The notes below the pieces were generated by a model. It did not search any database, was not told the DNA's origin, and saw nothing but the letters and a program-made list of their open reading frames with translations. Shown one piece after another: positions 44,961 through 54,481 of a stretch of DNA of 64,000 bases. The translations under genes and the position numbers were made by a program. Where the stretch lies: assembly GCF_963678865.1 (NCBI RefSeq), contig NZ_OY787459.1, forward strand, positions 1 to 64,000, given 5' to 3'. The DNA is from Maridesulfovibrio sp. Lineage in GTDB: Bacteria > Desulfobacterota > Desulfovibrionia > Desulfovibrionales > Desulfovibrionaceae. Every line of letters begins with the position of its first letter. The stretch's first letter is position 1.

Positions 44961-47030
44961 TTATTGTTCAGTCTTGGATCCGTCAAGCGCAGCAGCCTCT
45001 TCTTTCTTGGCTTTCAGTTCTGCCTGCTTTTCTTCCCATGCCTTCACACGTGCTTCTCGTCTGGCCTTGGCCTTGGCGAGGGTTGAGCTGACCAGATTCG
45101 CATCAATGCGGGTCTTGCCGTTCTGCTCGGGGCGGAACAGATATAACTTCTGGCTGGCTTTGCCGTCAGCATCCCAACTTATAGGGGCAAGGCTGAAATC
45201 CATATGCTGGGCCTCGCTGATGCGGTCATTGACGGTATCAGCGGTCCAACCTTCGGAAAAGGTTCCGAGCTTGCCTGCGAACTTGATGAAGTCGTATCCC
45301 AGTGCAACCCAGAAGTCGGGAGTGCCGAGACCTTCGTTATCCATTACTTCCTTGAGGCGTCCGGCACCGTCGCTGGCCGGCCACCATGCTCCGGGAGCAA
45401 CGGTAAGACGCAGGTTGCGCGCTTCCACATCACGGGCGGAGTTCAGGGCCTGACTCCAGAGTTCTGGCCCGAGAAAGACGAGAGTGTCAGCCTCATGGAA
45501 AAAGAAGTGCGGGATCAGCAACTGTGCCTGATGCCATGTATCGGGAATGAAGACCGCGCCGAAATCAGTTTCCGGCAGGGGGGCGTCCTCGCCCAGTCCT
45601 TCGGCTTCATTCTGGGCTTTTTTCTGGGGTGCGCGGACCAGTTTGCCGACGACTTTGCCCCATTGGGGAAAATCGCGGGGAGGATATGATTCCATACCGG
45701 TTATTCTTGCTCCGCGCTGCGCTGCGAGGTCAAAGAATTTTTTGGACATCTGGCGCCCGAATTTTTCCTGCGGATAGAGCACCGCAAGTTTGGTAATGCC
45801 AAGATCATTGACCGCAAGGTCAAGGGTGGAGCGGATCTGGTCCTCGGGGCTGGAGAAGAATCTCCATGCCTGCTTGCCTTCCTCAAGGTTGCCGGGTTTG
45901 GCAAGGAAGGAAAAGGTTACTTTATCCGCATATGTCCCGGCCTGCTCCAGCTGTTTGAAAGCTTTTACACTGATCGGTCCGCCGATGGTGGTGTACCACG
46001 GGGGCAGATTCTGGAGTCTTTCCAACCAGTCCGGTGCCTCGGTGTTGATTACCTGCACATCGACATCGAGTCCGGCCTTGGTCATTTCCCACTGGGCTGC
46101 TCCGGCACCGCGAACGATCTTCCAGCCGTATTCCTGAAAGCGGCCTGAAATGGGTAGCACAAGGGCAATCCCTACTCGCGGTATGCCGTACTGACCTTCA
46201 AGTTTACTCAGGATAGCGCTGAAGTATGCTTTGTCTGCTATCTGCCCGTTCTGTATGATCCCGGCCATGGCTCGCCATGACATAGGCCAGTATTCAGTGT
46301 CTCCGGACTGACGAACCGCTTTCTCGAAGATCAGCAGTTCGTAGGGAAATTTCAGGTTGGCTTCGCTGGGAACGAGTCCGTTCATGGCCTCAATTTCGGC
46401 TTTGGTCTTTTTTTCAAGCCCCTGCATGAACCATTGTTCCAGTTCCTGTTTGTTGGAATCTTCGGGCGCAATGGCGTAAAGCCGCTCAAGTGCAGTCAAC
46501 GAACTCGCATCCTGCTCCATACCGGAAAGGTTTTTACCTGCAGTGGAACGGATATCCCAAGACAGGAAGGGGTCTTCCATGGTTGCTGAAAGGTGAGTTC
46601 TCAGTTTGGGAAAACTTTTGATGGCAGTGAGGGTTTCGAAATAATACTGTTGCCAGACCGGTGAGCTTATAGCTTCGTCAGAAAGCTTTTTCCACTGTTC
46701 AAGTCTTGCTTCAGCCTCGTGGTAATGACCGGATTTGAAGGAGCTGATAGCCAGTCTTTCCGTGGCCGCGGGAATCTCATGTTCCGGGATGTCGCTACGT
46801 TCCAGCAATCTGGTATAGTAGAGTTCGCTGGAGATATAGTCCCGTGAGCGCCATGCCTTGTCCGCCACGCTGACAAGGGCCTGTGTGGTCAACATCTCAG
46901 TGGAAATGGTAGGCATTTTGACCGGCTGTTTCTGGAGAGAAACACAGCCTGATGCTGCAAAGATGAAAATCGTCAGCAGCGTAACAGCATAAATATTTAT
47001 TGAAAGGCGCACGGCCTTATCTCTATTCAT
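44961..47030 (-). CDS. LpoA-like lipoprotein (penicillin-binding protein activator family)
   Basis: This lipoprotein of about 689 residues has the lipobox FAASGC (Cys near residue 29), an N-terminal helical TPR-like region (to about 260) and a C-terminal domain shaped like a periplasmic amino acid-binding protein. The segment GIALVLPISGRFQEYGWKIV begins the latter and is typical of the LppC/LpoA group, which activates peptidoglycan synthases from the outer membrane. I chose the ATG at 47030 (MNRDKAVRL); ATGs at 47042 and 47060 are possible. The acidic/Ala tail is long. The activator role is by homology only. Confidence 0.78.
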   Translation of the reverse strand: MNRDKAVRLSINIYAVTLLTIFIFAASGCVSLQKQPVKMPTISTEMLTTQALVSVADKAWRSRDYISSELYYTRLLERSDIPEHEIPAATERLAISSFKSGHYHEAEARLEQWKKLSDEAISSPVWQQYYFETLTAIKSFPKLRTHLSATMEDPFLSWDIRSTAGKNLSGMEQDASSLTALERLYAIAPEDSNKQELEQWFMQGLEKKTKAEIEAMNGLVPSEANLKFPYELLIFEKAVRQSGDTEYWPMSWRAMAGIIQNGQIADKAYFSAILSKLEGQYGIPRVGIALVLPISGRFQEYGWKIVRGAGAAQWEMTKAGLDVDVQVINTEAPDWLERLQNLPPWYTTIGGPISVKAFKQLEQAGTYADKVTFSFLAKPGNLEEGKQAWRFFSSPEDQIRSTLDLAVNDLGITKLAVLYPQEKFGRQMSKKFFDLAAQRGARITGMESYPPRDFPQWGKVVGKLVRAPQKKAQNEAEGLGEDAPLPETDFGAVFIPDTWHQAQLLIPHFFFHEADTLVFLGPELWSQALNSARDVEARNLRLTVAPGAWWPASDGAGRLKEVMDNEGLGTPDFWVALGYDFIKFAGKLGTFSEGWTADTVNDRISEAQHMDFSLAPISWDADGKASQKLYLFRPEQNGKTRIDANLVSSTLAKAKARREARVKAWEEKQAELKAKKEEAAALDGSKTEQ

Positions 47031-47091
47031 TGATTTTTCCATGCAAAGTTTGTGGCCCATGAAAGTAAATTCGTCAAGGGAAGGTAAAAAA

Positions 47092-47126
47092 AATCCGGCC
47101 TTCCTTTAAATAAGGAAGGCCGGATT
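47092..47126. terminator. Terminator between dnaK and the LpoA-like gene
   Basis: A perfect 15-bp stem (47092-47106 with 47112-47126, AATCCGGCCTTCCTT and complement) is followed on the minus strand by TTTTTTACC. It ends the grpE-dnaK operon. Confidence 0.92.
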
Positions 47127-47168
47127 AAATTATACTTTACTAATCAGCTATGCAAGCTTGGACAGGAA

Positions 47169-49085
<1,917 letters not shown>

Positions 49086-49172
49086 ATATAAATTCCTCCA
49101 GATATATTTTCGAATTTATGAACTATGATTTAATACCTGATTTCAGCTTGTAAAGAGCTCAGGTTATAAAAA

Positions 49173-49751
49173 TCAGGATAATTTATTAACCATTACTTTT
49201 GCAGGACGGATAACACGTTCTTTGAGTACGTAACCCCGCTGCATAATCTGGGCGATAGAGTTGTCGGGAAGATCCGCAACCTGTGCCATGCCCATGGCTT
49301 CGTGAAAATTGGGGTCGAACTCATCGCCTGTTTTGCCGACAGCTTTAAGGCCGTGTTTGGCGAGGGTCTCCAGAAACATTTTTCTGGTCATGTCTACGCC
49401 GATCACGAAATCCTTGCAGGCATCAAGGTTCTGGGCATGGTCAAGGGCGAGATCAAGGTTGTCGAGCACGGGCAGCAGATCGGAAAGGATGGAGTCTGCC
49501 GCGAACTTTTTCAGTTCTTCAGTCTCGCGGATCAGTCTCTTTTTAATGTTCTCCGTTTCAGCCAATGCGCGGAGCCTTTCTTCCTTGGCTTCTCCCATCA
49601 CATCGCATGCGGGGCATACGTGTTCCCGGCAGAGGGCTTTGAGCTCATCTTCGCTTAAGGTCACTTCATTCTCAGCTTCCGCGGTTTCTTCAGTTTCAGT
49701 TGCCGCGGTTTCCTGTTCGTTCATTTCTTTATTATCTTCTTTTCCAGACAT
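49173..49751 (-). CDS. grpE: Nucleotide exchange factor GrpE with N-terminal Cys cluster
   Basis: GrpE removes ADP from DnaK. The 192-residue protein has an acidic N-terminus, the long coiled-coil helix and the beta domain ending GYVLKERVIRPAKVMVNKLS. Unusually, CREHVCPAC (C41, C46, C49) sits just before the coiled coil; ordinary GrpE has no cysteines there. Three closely spaced Cys could bind a metal or act as a redox switch. I recall similar residues in other Desulfovibrio GrpE proteins, unverified. It is first in the grpE-dnaK operon, without hrcA. Confidence 0.95.
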   Translation of the reverse strand: MSGKEDNKEMNEQETAATETEETAEAENEVTLSEDELKALCREHVCPACDVMGEAKEERLRALAETENIKKRLIRETEELKKFAADSILSDLLPVLDNLDLALDHAQNLDACKDFVIGVDMTRKMFLETLAKHGLKAVGKTGDEFDPNFHEAMGMAQVADLPDNSIAQIMQRGYVLKERVIRPAKVMVNKLS

Positions 49752-49820
49752 GGACTCTCCGGTGTCATGAATTAGCGGCCTGAGCCCTTTAAAAAAGGAC
49801 AGTCAGACCGCACAATTAGA

Positions 49821-49848
49821 CAAATAAGCATCCCGCATATCTTGTCAA
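49821..49848 (-). promoter_or_regulatory. Promoter of grpE-dnaK
   Basis: On the minus strand TTGACA (49843-49848) and TATTTG (49821-49826) are 16 bases apart, about 70 bases upstream of grpE. I see neither a CIRCE element nor a clear sigma-32 site. Confidence 0.5.
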
Positions 49849-49894
49849 CACATGAAAGGGGATCAAAGGTTAATTTTTTTCAATTCATGCACAT

Positions 49895-51106
49895 TCAGGG
49901 CATTTTGAACTGTCCGTCTTCGTAAATAGTTACTTTTTTACCATCGGCAAGGTTTGCAGTCACAATTTTTTCTTCAGTATTTACAAGATCCCAGTGAATG
50001 GAAGAAGTGTTGAAGCCGAGGGAATCCATCATCATTTTATCGAGGACTTCCGGTGGACCGGCAAATGTTTCGCTCAAGGATTGGCCCAGTGCAATGTGGC
50101 AACTGCCGTGTTCCCCGCCGAAATTTTCATCAAGAATGGTCTGGGCCATGAAATGGTCAACTCGTGATATGGAGGCATCGGTCAATGAAAATTCTCCAAC
50201 CCGGCGCGCTCCTCCATCGGCCCGGAGTTGATCCAGCAGAAACTTTTCTCCGCCCATGGCTTTCACGCGTATGGCTATCCCGTCCATAAATTCGAGCTGC
50301 ACCCCGTAGGTTGCCTTATCCATATATAATGAAGGAAGGTCTGCGAAATAGATTCCGTTTACTGTGCGGCAGTCGGGGGAAATATATATTTCATAGCCGG
50401 GGATGTTGTCTCCGGCAGCACATTGCCAGCGGCGGTTGTCTCCGGGAGAGAAAAACAGGTCACAAAGTTCCGATTGCATGCGTATGTTTTTTATATCAAG
50501 CGAAGTCAGCCAGCGGGCGATTTCGCTGGTACGTTCTGATATTTTTCCCCATTCGCGGTCAGGGGCCGGCATGTTAAGGTAGCAGGCCCGCATTAGCCGT
50601 GTGGTGTACTCTGCAAGGGAAAGTCCTGATTTTGCCGCAAGTGCCGCAGTAGGATATACACATTCGGTCCAGGCCAGCTTTCCATATAGTTTGCGCTTCT
50701 CAACCGCCTGCCGGAAGGTACGTGAACTGTTGCGGTTTTCCATAATGGAGCGTGGGTCCACTTCGGTCATGGCTTCTAATTCTTCCGGGGCATGGATGCG
50801 GATTACTCCGGCGGCGTTTGCGTACAGTTCTTCTTTGCCGGGAGGATGAAAAGTCAGTTGTCCGTAGCTGGAATTGATATACAGCTCTGCCTTCATGGCT
50901 GGAGTCAGAGGCGTCTCCAGGACCGGATGCAGGTGTTTTTCTATGAGCAGGGCAAAAAGAGCTTCCGCAAGCGGGGTGGCAAGGTAATCATATTTAATGA
51001 TGATGACATCTCTATTTTTTAGTCCGTTTTCTTTCCGGCTGTTCAGAGCCCAGAACAGAACTTTTGAATACTGGCGCAGATCTTCGTAGGGGATTATGTT
51101 TTTCAT
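49895..51106 (-). CDS. M29-family aminopeptidase
   Basis: This protein of about 403 residues resembles the AmpS/PepS metallo-aminopeptidases of family M29, which remove N-terminal residues from peptides using two metal ions. Family segments are IPGYEIYISPDCRTVNG, GEFSLTDASIS, DENFGGEHGSCHIALG and SSIHWDLVNTEE, which carry the presumed metal ligands. I take the ATG at 51106 (MKNIIPYEDLRQY), which fits the usual length; a GTG at 51175 is also in frame and neither has a good ribosome site. It is divergent from feoA. Confidence 0.85.
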   Translation of the reverse strand: MKNIIPYEDLRQYSKVLFWALNSRKENGLKNRDVIIIKYDYLATPLAEALFALLIEKHLHPVLETPLTPAMKAELYINSSYGQLTFHPPGKEELYANAAGVIRIHAPEELEAMTEVDPRSIMENRNSSRTFRQAVEKRKLYGKLAWTECVYPTAALAAKSGLSLAEYTTRLMRACYLNMPAPDREWGKISERTSEIARWLTSLDIKNIRMQSELCDLFFSPGDNRRWQCAAGDNIPGYEIYISPDCRTVNGIYFADLPSLYMDKATYGVQLEFMDGIAIRVKAMGGEKFLLDQLRADGGARRVGEFSLTDASISRVDHFMAQTILDENFGGEHGSCHIALGQSLSETFAGPPEVLDKMMMDSLGFNTSSIHWDLVNTEEKIVTANLADGKKVTIYEDGQFKMP

Positions 51107-51342
51107 ATAATATTGCTGTGGTTTATGCTCTAGGTTTATTTGTGAAGTGTAATATTTCCCTAAAATCAAATCCACAATAAAATTGATTATATCAGCTTGA
51201 CGTCGGCCTATGCATACTTATTTAGTATGATATTGGCTGTGTTGAAAATAATAGATTTAATTGTCGTGTTTGAGATTGACTTTCAATCATGAGCATGGCT
51301 AAGTAACGGATTCTAATTGTGGCTGGAATAGACTGGCTGCTG
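51107..51342. other. Divergent region between the aminopeptidase gene and feoA
   Basis: This AT-rich stretch contains a Fur-like half-site TTGAAAATAAT near 51242 and a short inverted repeat GATTGActtTCAATC near 51272. Neither is strong on its own. Confidence 0.3.
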
Positions 51343-51371
51343 TTGAAAATGCTATTCATAATCAAGATAAA
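51343..51371 (+). promoter_or_regulatory. Fur-box-like operator over the feoAB promoter
   Basis: TTGAAAATGCTATTCAT (51343-51359) matches 15 of 17 positions of the Desulfovibrio Fur consensus as I recall it (WTGAAAATNATTTTCAW). Its first six bases form the -35 element, and GATAAA at 51366-51371 is the -10 after 17 bases. Fur with iron would therefore block polymerase here. Confidence 0.65.
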
Positions 51372-51394
51372 AGATATACGATGTAAGGGGAATT

Positions 51395-51628
51395 ATGTCT
51401 GTATCACTCAGAACAATGAGAAAGGACCAGAAAGGTGTAGTTGTCTCGGTTAACGCCAGCGGAGAGCTTGGACGTCGAATCCGGGATATGGGGCTTGTGC
51501 CCGGCACTGAATTCATGGTCGTGGGCCGTGCGCCCCTTAAAGACCCTGTAGCCTTGCGTATGAAAGGTTTTACCCTGACCCTGCGCAATAACGAAGCTGA
51601 CTTCATCGTGGTCAAGCCGGAGGAGTAG
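51395..51628 (+). CDS. feoA: Ferrous iron transport protein A
   Basis: FeoA is a small SH3-like cytoplasmic protein that assists FeoB. The 77-residue protein has the family segments ELGRRIRDMGLVPGTEF and DPVALRMKGFTLTLRNNEA. AAGGGG precedes the ATG. It starts 36 bases after the presumed Fur site and ends three bases before feoB. Confidence 0.95.
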   Translation: MSVSLRTMRKDQKGVVVSVNASGELGRRIRDMGLVPGTEFMVVGRAPLKDPVALRMKGFTLTLRNNEADFIVVKPEE

Positions 51629-51631
51629 GCT

Positions 51632-53812
51632 ATGGGTAAGGAATATTTTGTAGCGGTCTCCGGCCAGCCCAATTGTGGTAAAAGTACCATGTTCAACGGT
51701 CTGACGGGGGCAACCGCGCGAGTAGGCAACTACCCCGGTATCACCGTTGACCGCACTGAGGGACGCTATTGTACTCCTGAATTTTGCGCCAACCTTGTCG
51801 ACCTGCCCGGAACCTATTCCCTTACTTCCTATTCCATGGAAGAGGTTGTTGCACGTAATGTTATTGTTGATGAGAAGCCTGACGTGGTTATCAATATGCT
51901 TGATGCCACTTCCCTTGAGCGTTCTCTGTATCTTGCCGTGCAGTTCATGGAGATCGGTGTGCCGGTCGTTCTCGGCCTGAATATGATGGACGAGGTGCGC
52001 AAAAAAGGCATCCGTATCGATTCGCAAAAGCTTTCCGAGCTCATGGGCGTTCCTGTTGTGGAGTGCGTTGCCCGCAGGGGAGTGGGTAAAGAAGAGCTTA
52101 TGGAATCCGTTCAGCAGGTTGTGGAAGAAACACAGGGTGAGTGGAGTCCGGTTAACATTTCATATGGCCATGACCTTGATCCGGTAATTGAAGAAATGAC
52201 CGCGTTGATCAAGGAAAATGAATTCATGACAGACCGTTACGACCCGCATTGGCTGGCGGTGAAGTATCTGGAAGAAGATGAAATTGTCATGAAGAACGGC
52301 CGTAATGCAGGTCCTCTCGCCGAGCAGTTGGAGGAAAAGGTTCAGAAAGTTTCCGAGCACATTCAGAAAACCCTGAACACATATCCTGAGGCAGTGCTGG
52401 CCGATTACCGCTATGGCTTTATCAACTCCATCCTCAAGCAGGGCGTTATCAGTCGTGAAGATAACCTGCGTTTCGATTTTTCCGACAAAATAGACCTTGT
52501 ACTGACCCATAAATTTCTTGGCCCGATTCTCATGCTGCTAATTATGTACGGCATGTTTTACGTTACCTTTACTGTGGGGGCCATTCCTCAGGGCTGGGTG
52601 GAAGATGGTTTTGCGTGGCTTTCCAATACCATCGGTTCTCTGCTGCCTGACGGCCTGATCAAGTCCATGGTCACTTCCGGGGTAATTGACGGAGTTGGCG
52701 CGGTCATGGGGTTCACCCCGTTGATCCTGATCATGTTTGCCATGCTCGTTTTTCTGGAAGATTTAGGATACATGGCCCGTGTTTCCTACATGGTTGACCG
52801 TGTATTTCGTTCATTCGGGCTGCATGGTATGTCAATCATGCCTTTTATCATGTCCGGCGGACTTCCCGGCGGTTGTGCTGTTCCCGGTGTTATGACCTGC
52901 CGAACCCTGCGCAGCCCCAAGGAACGTATTGCCACTATCCTGACTGCCCCGTTCATGATTTGCGGTGCAAAGACAACTGCATATTTAATGCTTGTCCGGG
53001 CATTCTACCCGGACAACGCCACTACTGTTATGTTTTGTCTGGTTTTAGTTTCGTGGTTGCTGGCTCTTTGTTTTGGGCGGCTGTTGCGTTGGACTGCTCT
53101 TAGGGGCGAATCCACTCCTTTTGTCATGGAATTGCCGCCGTACCGGATTCCCACCTTGCACGGGATTTTCATCCATACTTGGGATCGTGTCTGGGAGTAC
53201 GTGAAAAAGGCCGGGACCGTAATCCTAGCCATTTCCATTCTCATGTGGGCCTTGATGACTTTTCCGCAAATGCCTGTTGAACAGGTTGCAGCCTTCGAAG
53301 CTCAGCGAGTTCAAGTTGTAGAGCAGAGTTCCACATGGACCGGCAGCGCACAGGAAAAGGAAGATAAGGTTGCCAAGGCTCTTGCAGAGATCAGTTACAA
53401 TGAAGGCGAGGCCGCTCTCAAGCATTCCTATGCCGGACGTTTGAGTGAAGCCATTTCCCCCGTAACGGATGTGGCCGGATTCCCGTGGCAGGCAAATATT
53501 GCTTTCATTGGCGCATTTGCAGCCAAGGAGGTTTTTGTCTCGACCATGTCCACTGCTTATTCTTTGGGCGATGAGGCTCCTGAAGGTGCCCTTTCGCTCA
53601 GCGAGAGGATTGCAGCTGACAAGAGTTGGACAACCCCGGTAATCTGGTCGGTTTTCATTTTCCTGATGGTCTATGTACCGTGTATGGTCACGGTTGCGGT
53701 CATTGCCCGTGAGACCAACTGGAAGTGGGCAACATTCTCGGTTTTCGGTTCGCTGGCATTTGGCTATTCACTGTCTGTGGTGATTTATCAGGTAGGGAAT
53801 TTGTTGATATAA
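51632..53812 (+). CDS. feoB: Ferrous iron transporter FeoB
   Basis: FeoB imports Fe(II) across the inner membrane. The 726-residue protein has an N-terminal G domain (G1 GQPNCGKST, G3 VDLPGTYSLT, G4 NMMD), a helical spacer and two Gate domains; the first Gate has GGLPGGCAVPGVMTCRTL with its conserved Cys. No feoC follows. GGAG lies upstream of the ATG within the feoA end. It is the main ferrous iron route expected in an anaerobe. Confidence 0.97.
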   Translation: MGKEYFVAVSGQPNCGKSTMFNGLTGATARVGNYPGITVDRTEGRYCTPEFCANLVDLPGTYSLTSYSMEEVVARNVIVDEKPDVVINMLDATSLERSLYLAVQFMEIGVPVVLGLNMMDEVRKKGIRIDSQKLSELMGVPVVECVARRGVGKEELMESVQQVVEETQGEWSPVNISYGHDLDPVIEEMTALIKENEFMTDRYDPHWLAVKYLEEDEIVMKNGRNAGPLAEQLEEKVQKVSEHIQKTLNTYPEAVLADYRYGFINSILKQGVISREDNLRFDFSDKIDLVLTHKFLGPILMLLIMYGMFYVTFTVGAIPQGWVEDGFAWLSNTIGSLLPDGLIKSMVTSGVIDGVGAVMGFTPLILIMFAMLVFLEDLGYMARVSYMVDRVFRSFGLHGMSIMPFIMSGGLPGGCAVPGVMTCRTLRSPKERIATILTAPFMICGAKTTAYLMLVRAFYPDNATTVMFCLVLVSWLLALCFGRLLRWTALRGESTPFVMELPPYRIPTLHGIFIHTWDRVWEYVKKAGTVILAISILMWALMTFPQMPVEQVAAFEAQRVQVVEQSSTWTGSAQEKEDKVAKALAEISYNEGEAALKHSYAGRLSEAISPVTDVAGFPWQANIAFIGAFAAKEVFVSTMSTAYSLGDEAPEGALSLSERIAADKSWTTPVIWSVFIFLMVYVPCMVTVAVIARETNWKWATFSVFGSLAFGYSLSVVIYQVGNLLI

Positions 53813-53822
53813 GAATGCTTCT

Positions 53823-53921
53823 GGCCCTTCGGGGAGCCTACCGGCGGTCCCTCCGGGGGCCAAAGCACCTTTTGGGAAAAAGGTGCTCGGACTCGCCCAA
53901 AAACTTTCAATAAGCTTCGCT
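53823..53921. repeat. REP-like repeat, copy 6
   Basis: An arm CCCTCCGGGGGCC is followed by a 10-bp hairpin AGCACCTTTT / AAAAGGTGCT and the family tail AAAAACTTTCAATAAGCTTC. It lies directly after feoB. Confidence 0.75.
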
Positions 53922-53950
53922 GTGTAGCTTCTGTTCTTAGCTTAGAACCA

Positions 53951-53986
53951 AGGCCGCAATATCTTGAATGATATTGCGGTCTTTTT
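53951..53986 (+). terminator. Terminator of feoAB
   Basis: A 13-bp stem (53951-53963 with 53970-53982, one G-U pair, AGGCCGCAATATC) is followed by TTTT. It stands beyond the repeat element. Confidence 0.85.
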
Positions 53987-54000
53987 ATGAAGTGAAAACA

Positions 54001-54048
54001 GCATAAAGGCGGAATGTTCGGGTGGTAACGAACATTCCGCCTTTATGC
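54001..54048 (-). terminator. 20-bp hairpin after the winged-helix gene
   Basis: A perfect 20-bp stem (54001-54020 with 54029-54048) has an 8-base loop and is followed on the minus strand by TGTTTTCAC. It is the strongest hairpin in this part of the window. Confidence 0.85.
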
Positions 54049-54084
54049 GTGGGGTGTGAGTGGTTATGAGGTAATTAGAAATTT

Positions 54085-54255
54085 TTAAAGAGGCTCGTAG
54101 TAACAGCGCTTAGGACTGTGTACTTTTCCTTCTTCTTTGAGAGCTTTGATGGCTTTTGAAACATCTTTGGATTCAATACCAAGTGCCTTGGCTACATCAC
54201 CGGGACGAACAGGTTTACCTGCTTCTTTCATTGCTTCGAGAACTTTATTTTGCAT
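54085..54255 (-). CDS. Small winged-helix DNA-binding-like protein, 56 residues
   Basis: The protein starts MQNKVLEAMKEAGKPVRPGD and goes on VAKALGIESKDVSKAIKALK, a helix-turn-helix with a following wing (EEGKVHSPKRCYYEPL). This is nearly a bare winged-helix domain, like small MarR-type regulators seen in Desulfovibrio. AAGGAG lies upstream of the ATG, a good promoter precedes it and a strong hairpin follows, so it is a real monocistronic gene. Its targets are unknown; the repeated AT-rich sequence at its own promoter suggests autoregulation. Confidence 0.85.
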   Translation of the reverse strand: MQNKVLEAMKEAGKPVRPGDVAKALGIESKDVSKAIKALKEEGKVHSPKRCYYEPL

Positions 54256-54267
54256 TCTTAATCTCCT

Positions 54268-54317
54268 TAATTATTACTGTTGATAATTATTACTATTTAT
54301 TTTCGTATTTGATGTCA
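54268..54317 (-). promoter_or_regulatory. Promoter and direct-repeat operator of the winged-helix gene
   Basis: On the minus strand TTGACA (about 54312-54317) is followed 17 bases later by TAGTAA. Downstream, AGTAATAATTA occurs twice (plus-strand 54284-54294 and 54268-54278), 16 bases apart, ending at the ribosome site. Two direct repeats between the -10 and the start codon suit a repressor. Confidence 0.55.
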
Positions 54318-54326
54318 ACCCAAAAG

Positions 54327-54360
54327 TTAAGCCCGCATGAAGTTTTTCATGCGGGCTTAA
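54327..54360 (-). terminator. Hairpin between clpB and the winged-helix promoter
   Basis: A perfect 14-bp stem (54327-54340 with 54347-54360, TTAAGCCCGCATGA and complement) has loop AGTTTT and is followed on the minus strand by CTTTTG. It should stop read-through from clpB. Confidence 0.8.
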
Positions 54361-54391
54361 AAAAATGACTGATATAGGTGAGCAGAAGGGA

Positions 54392-54474
54392 CGCCTTATT
54401 AAAAGCTTTTGAAAGGATGGGGTCTGTGGAAGGAAAACTTTTGTAAAAGTTTTCCTTCCACAGCCGCCGGAGGG
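54392..54474. repeat. REP-like repeat, copy 7, with 19-bp hairpin
   Basis: On the minus strand this reads CCTCCGGCGG, a perfect 19-bp hairpin (54424-54442 with 54445-54463, core AAGGAAAACTTTT) and a tail CAAAAGCTTTTAATAAGG. It begins eight bases past the clpB stop and probably forms the 3' end of that message. Confidence 0.8.
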
Positions 54475-54481
54475 TTCTTAA

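Noticed and set aside
49752-49894. CIRCE element upstream of grpE-dnaK
   Set aside because: No TTAGCACTC-N9-GAGTGCTAA pattern was found on either strand.
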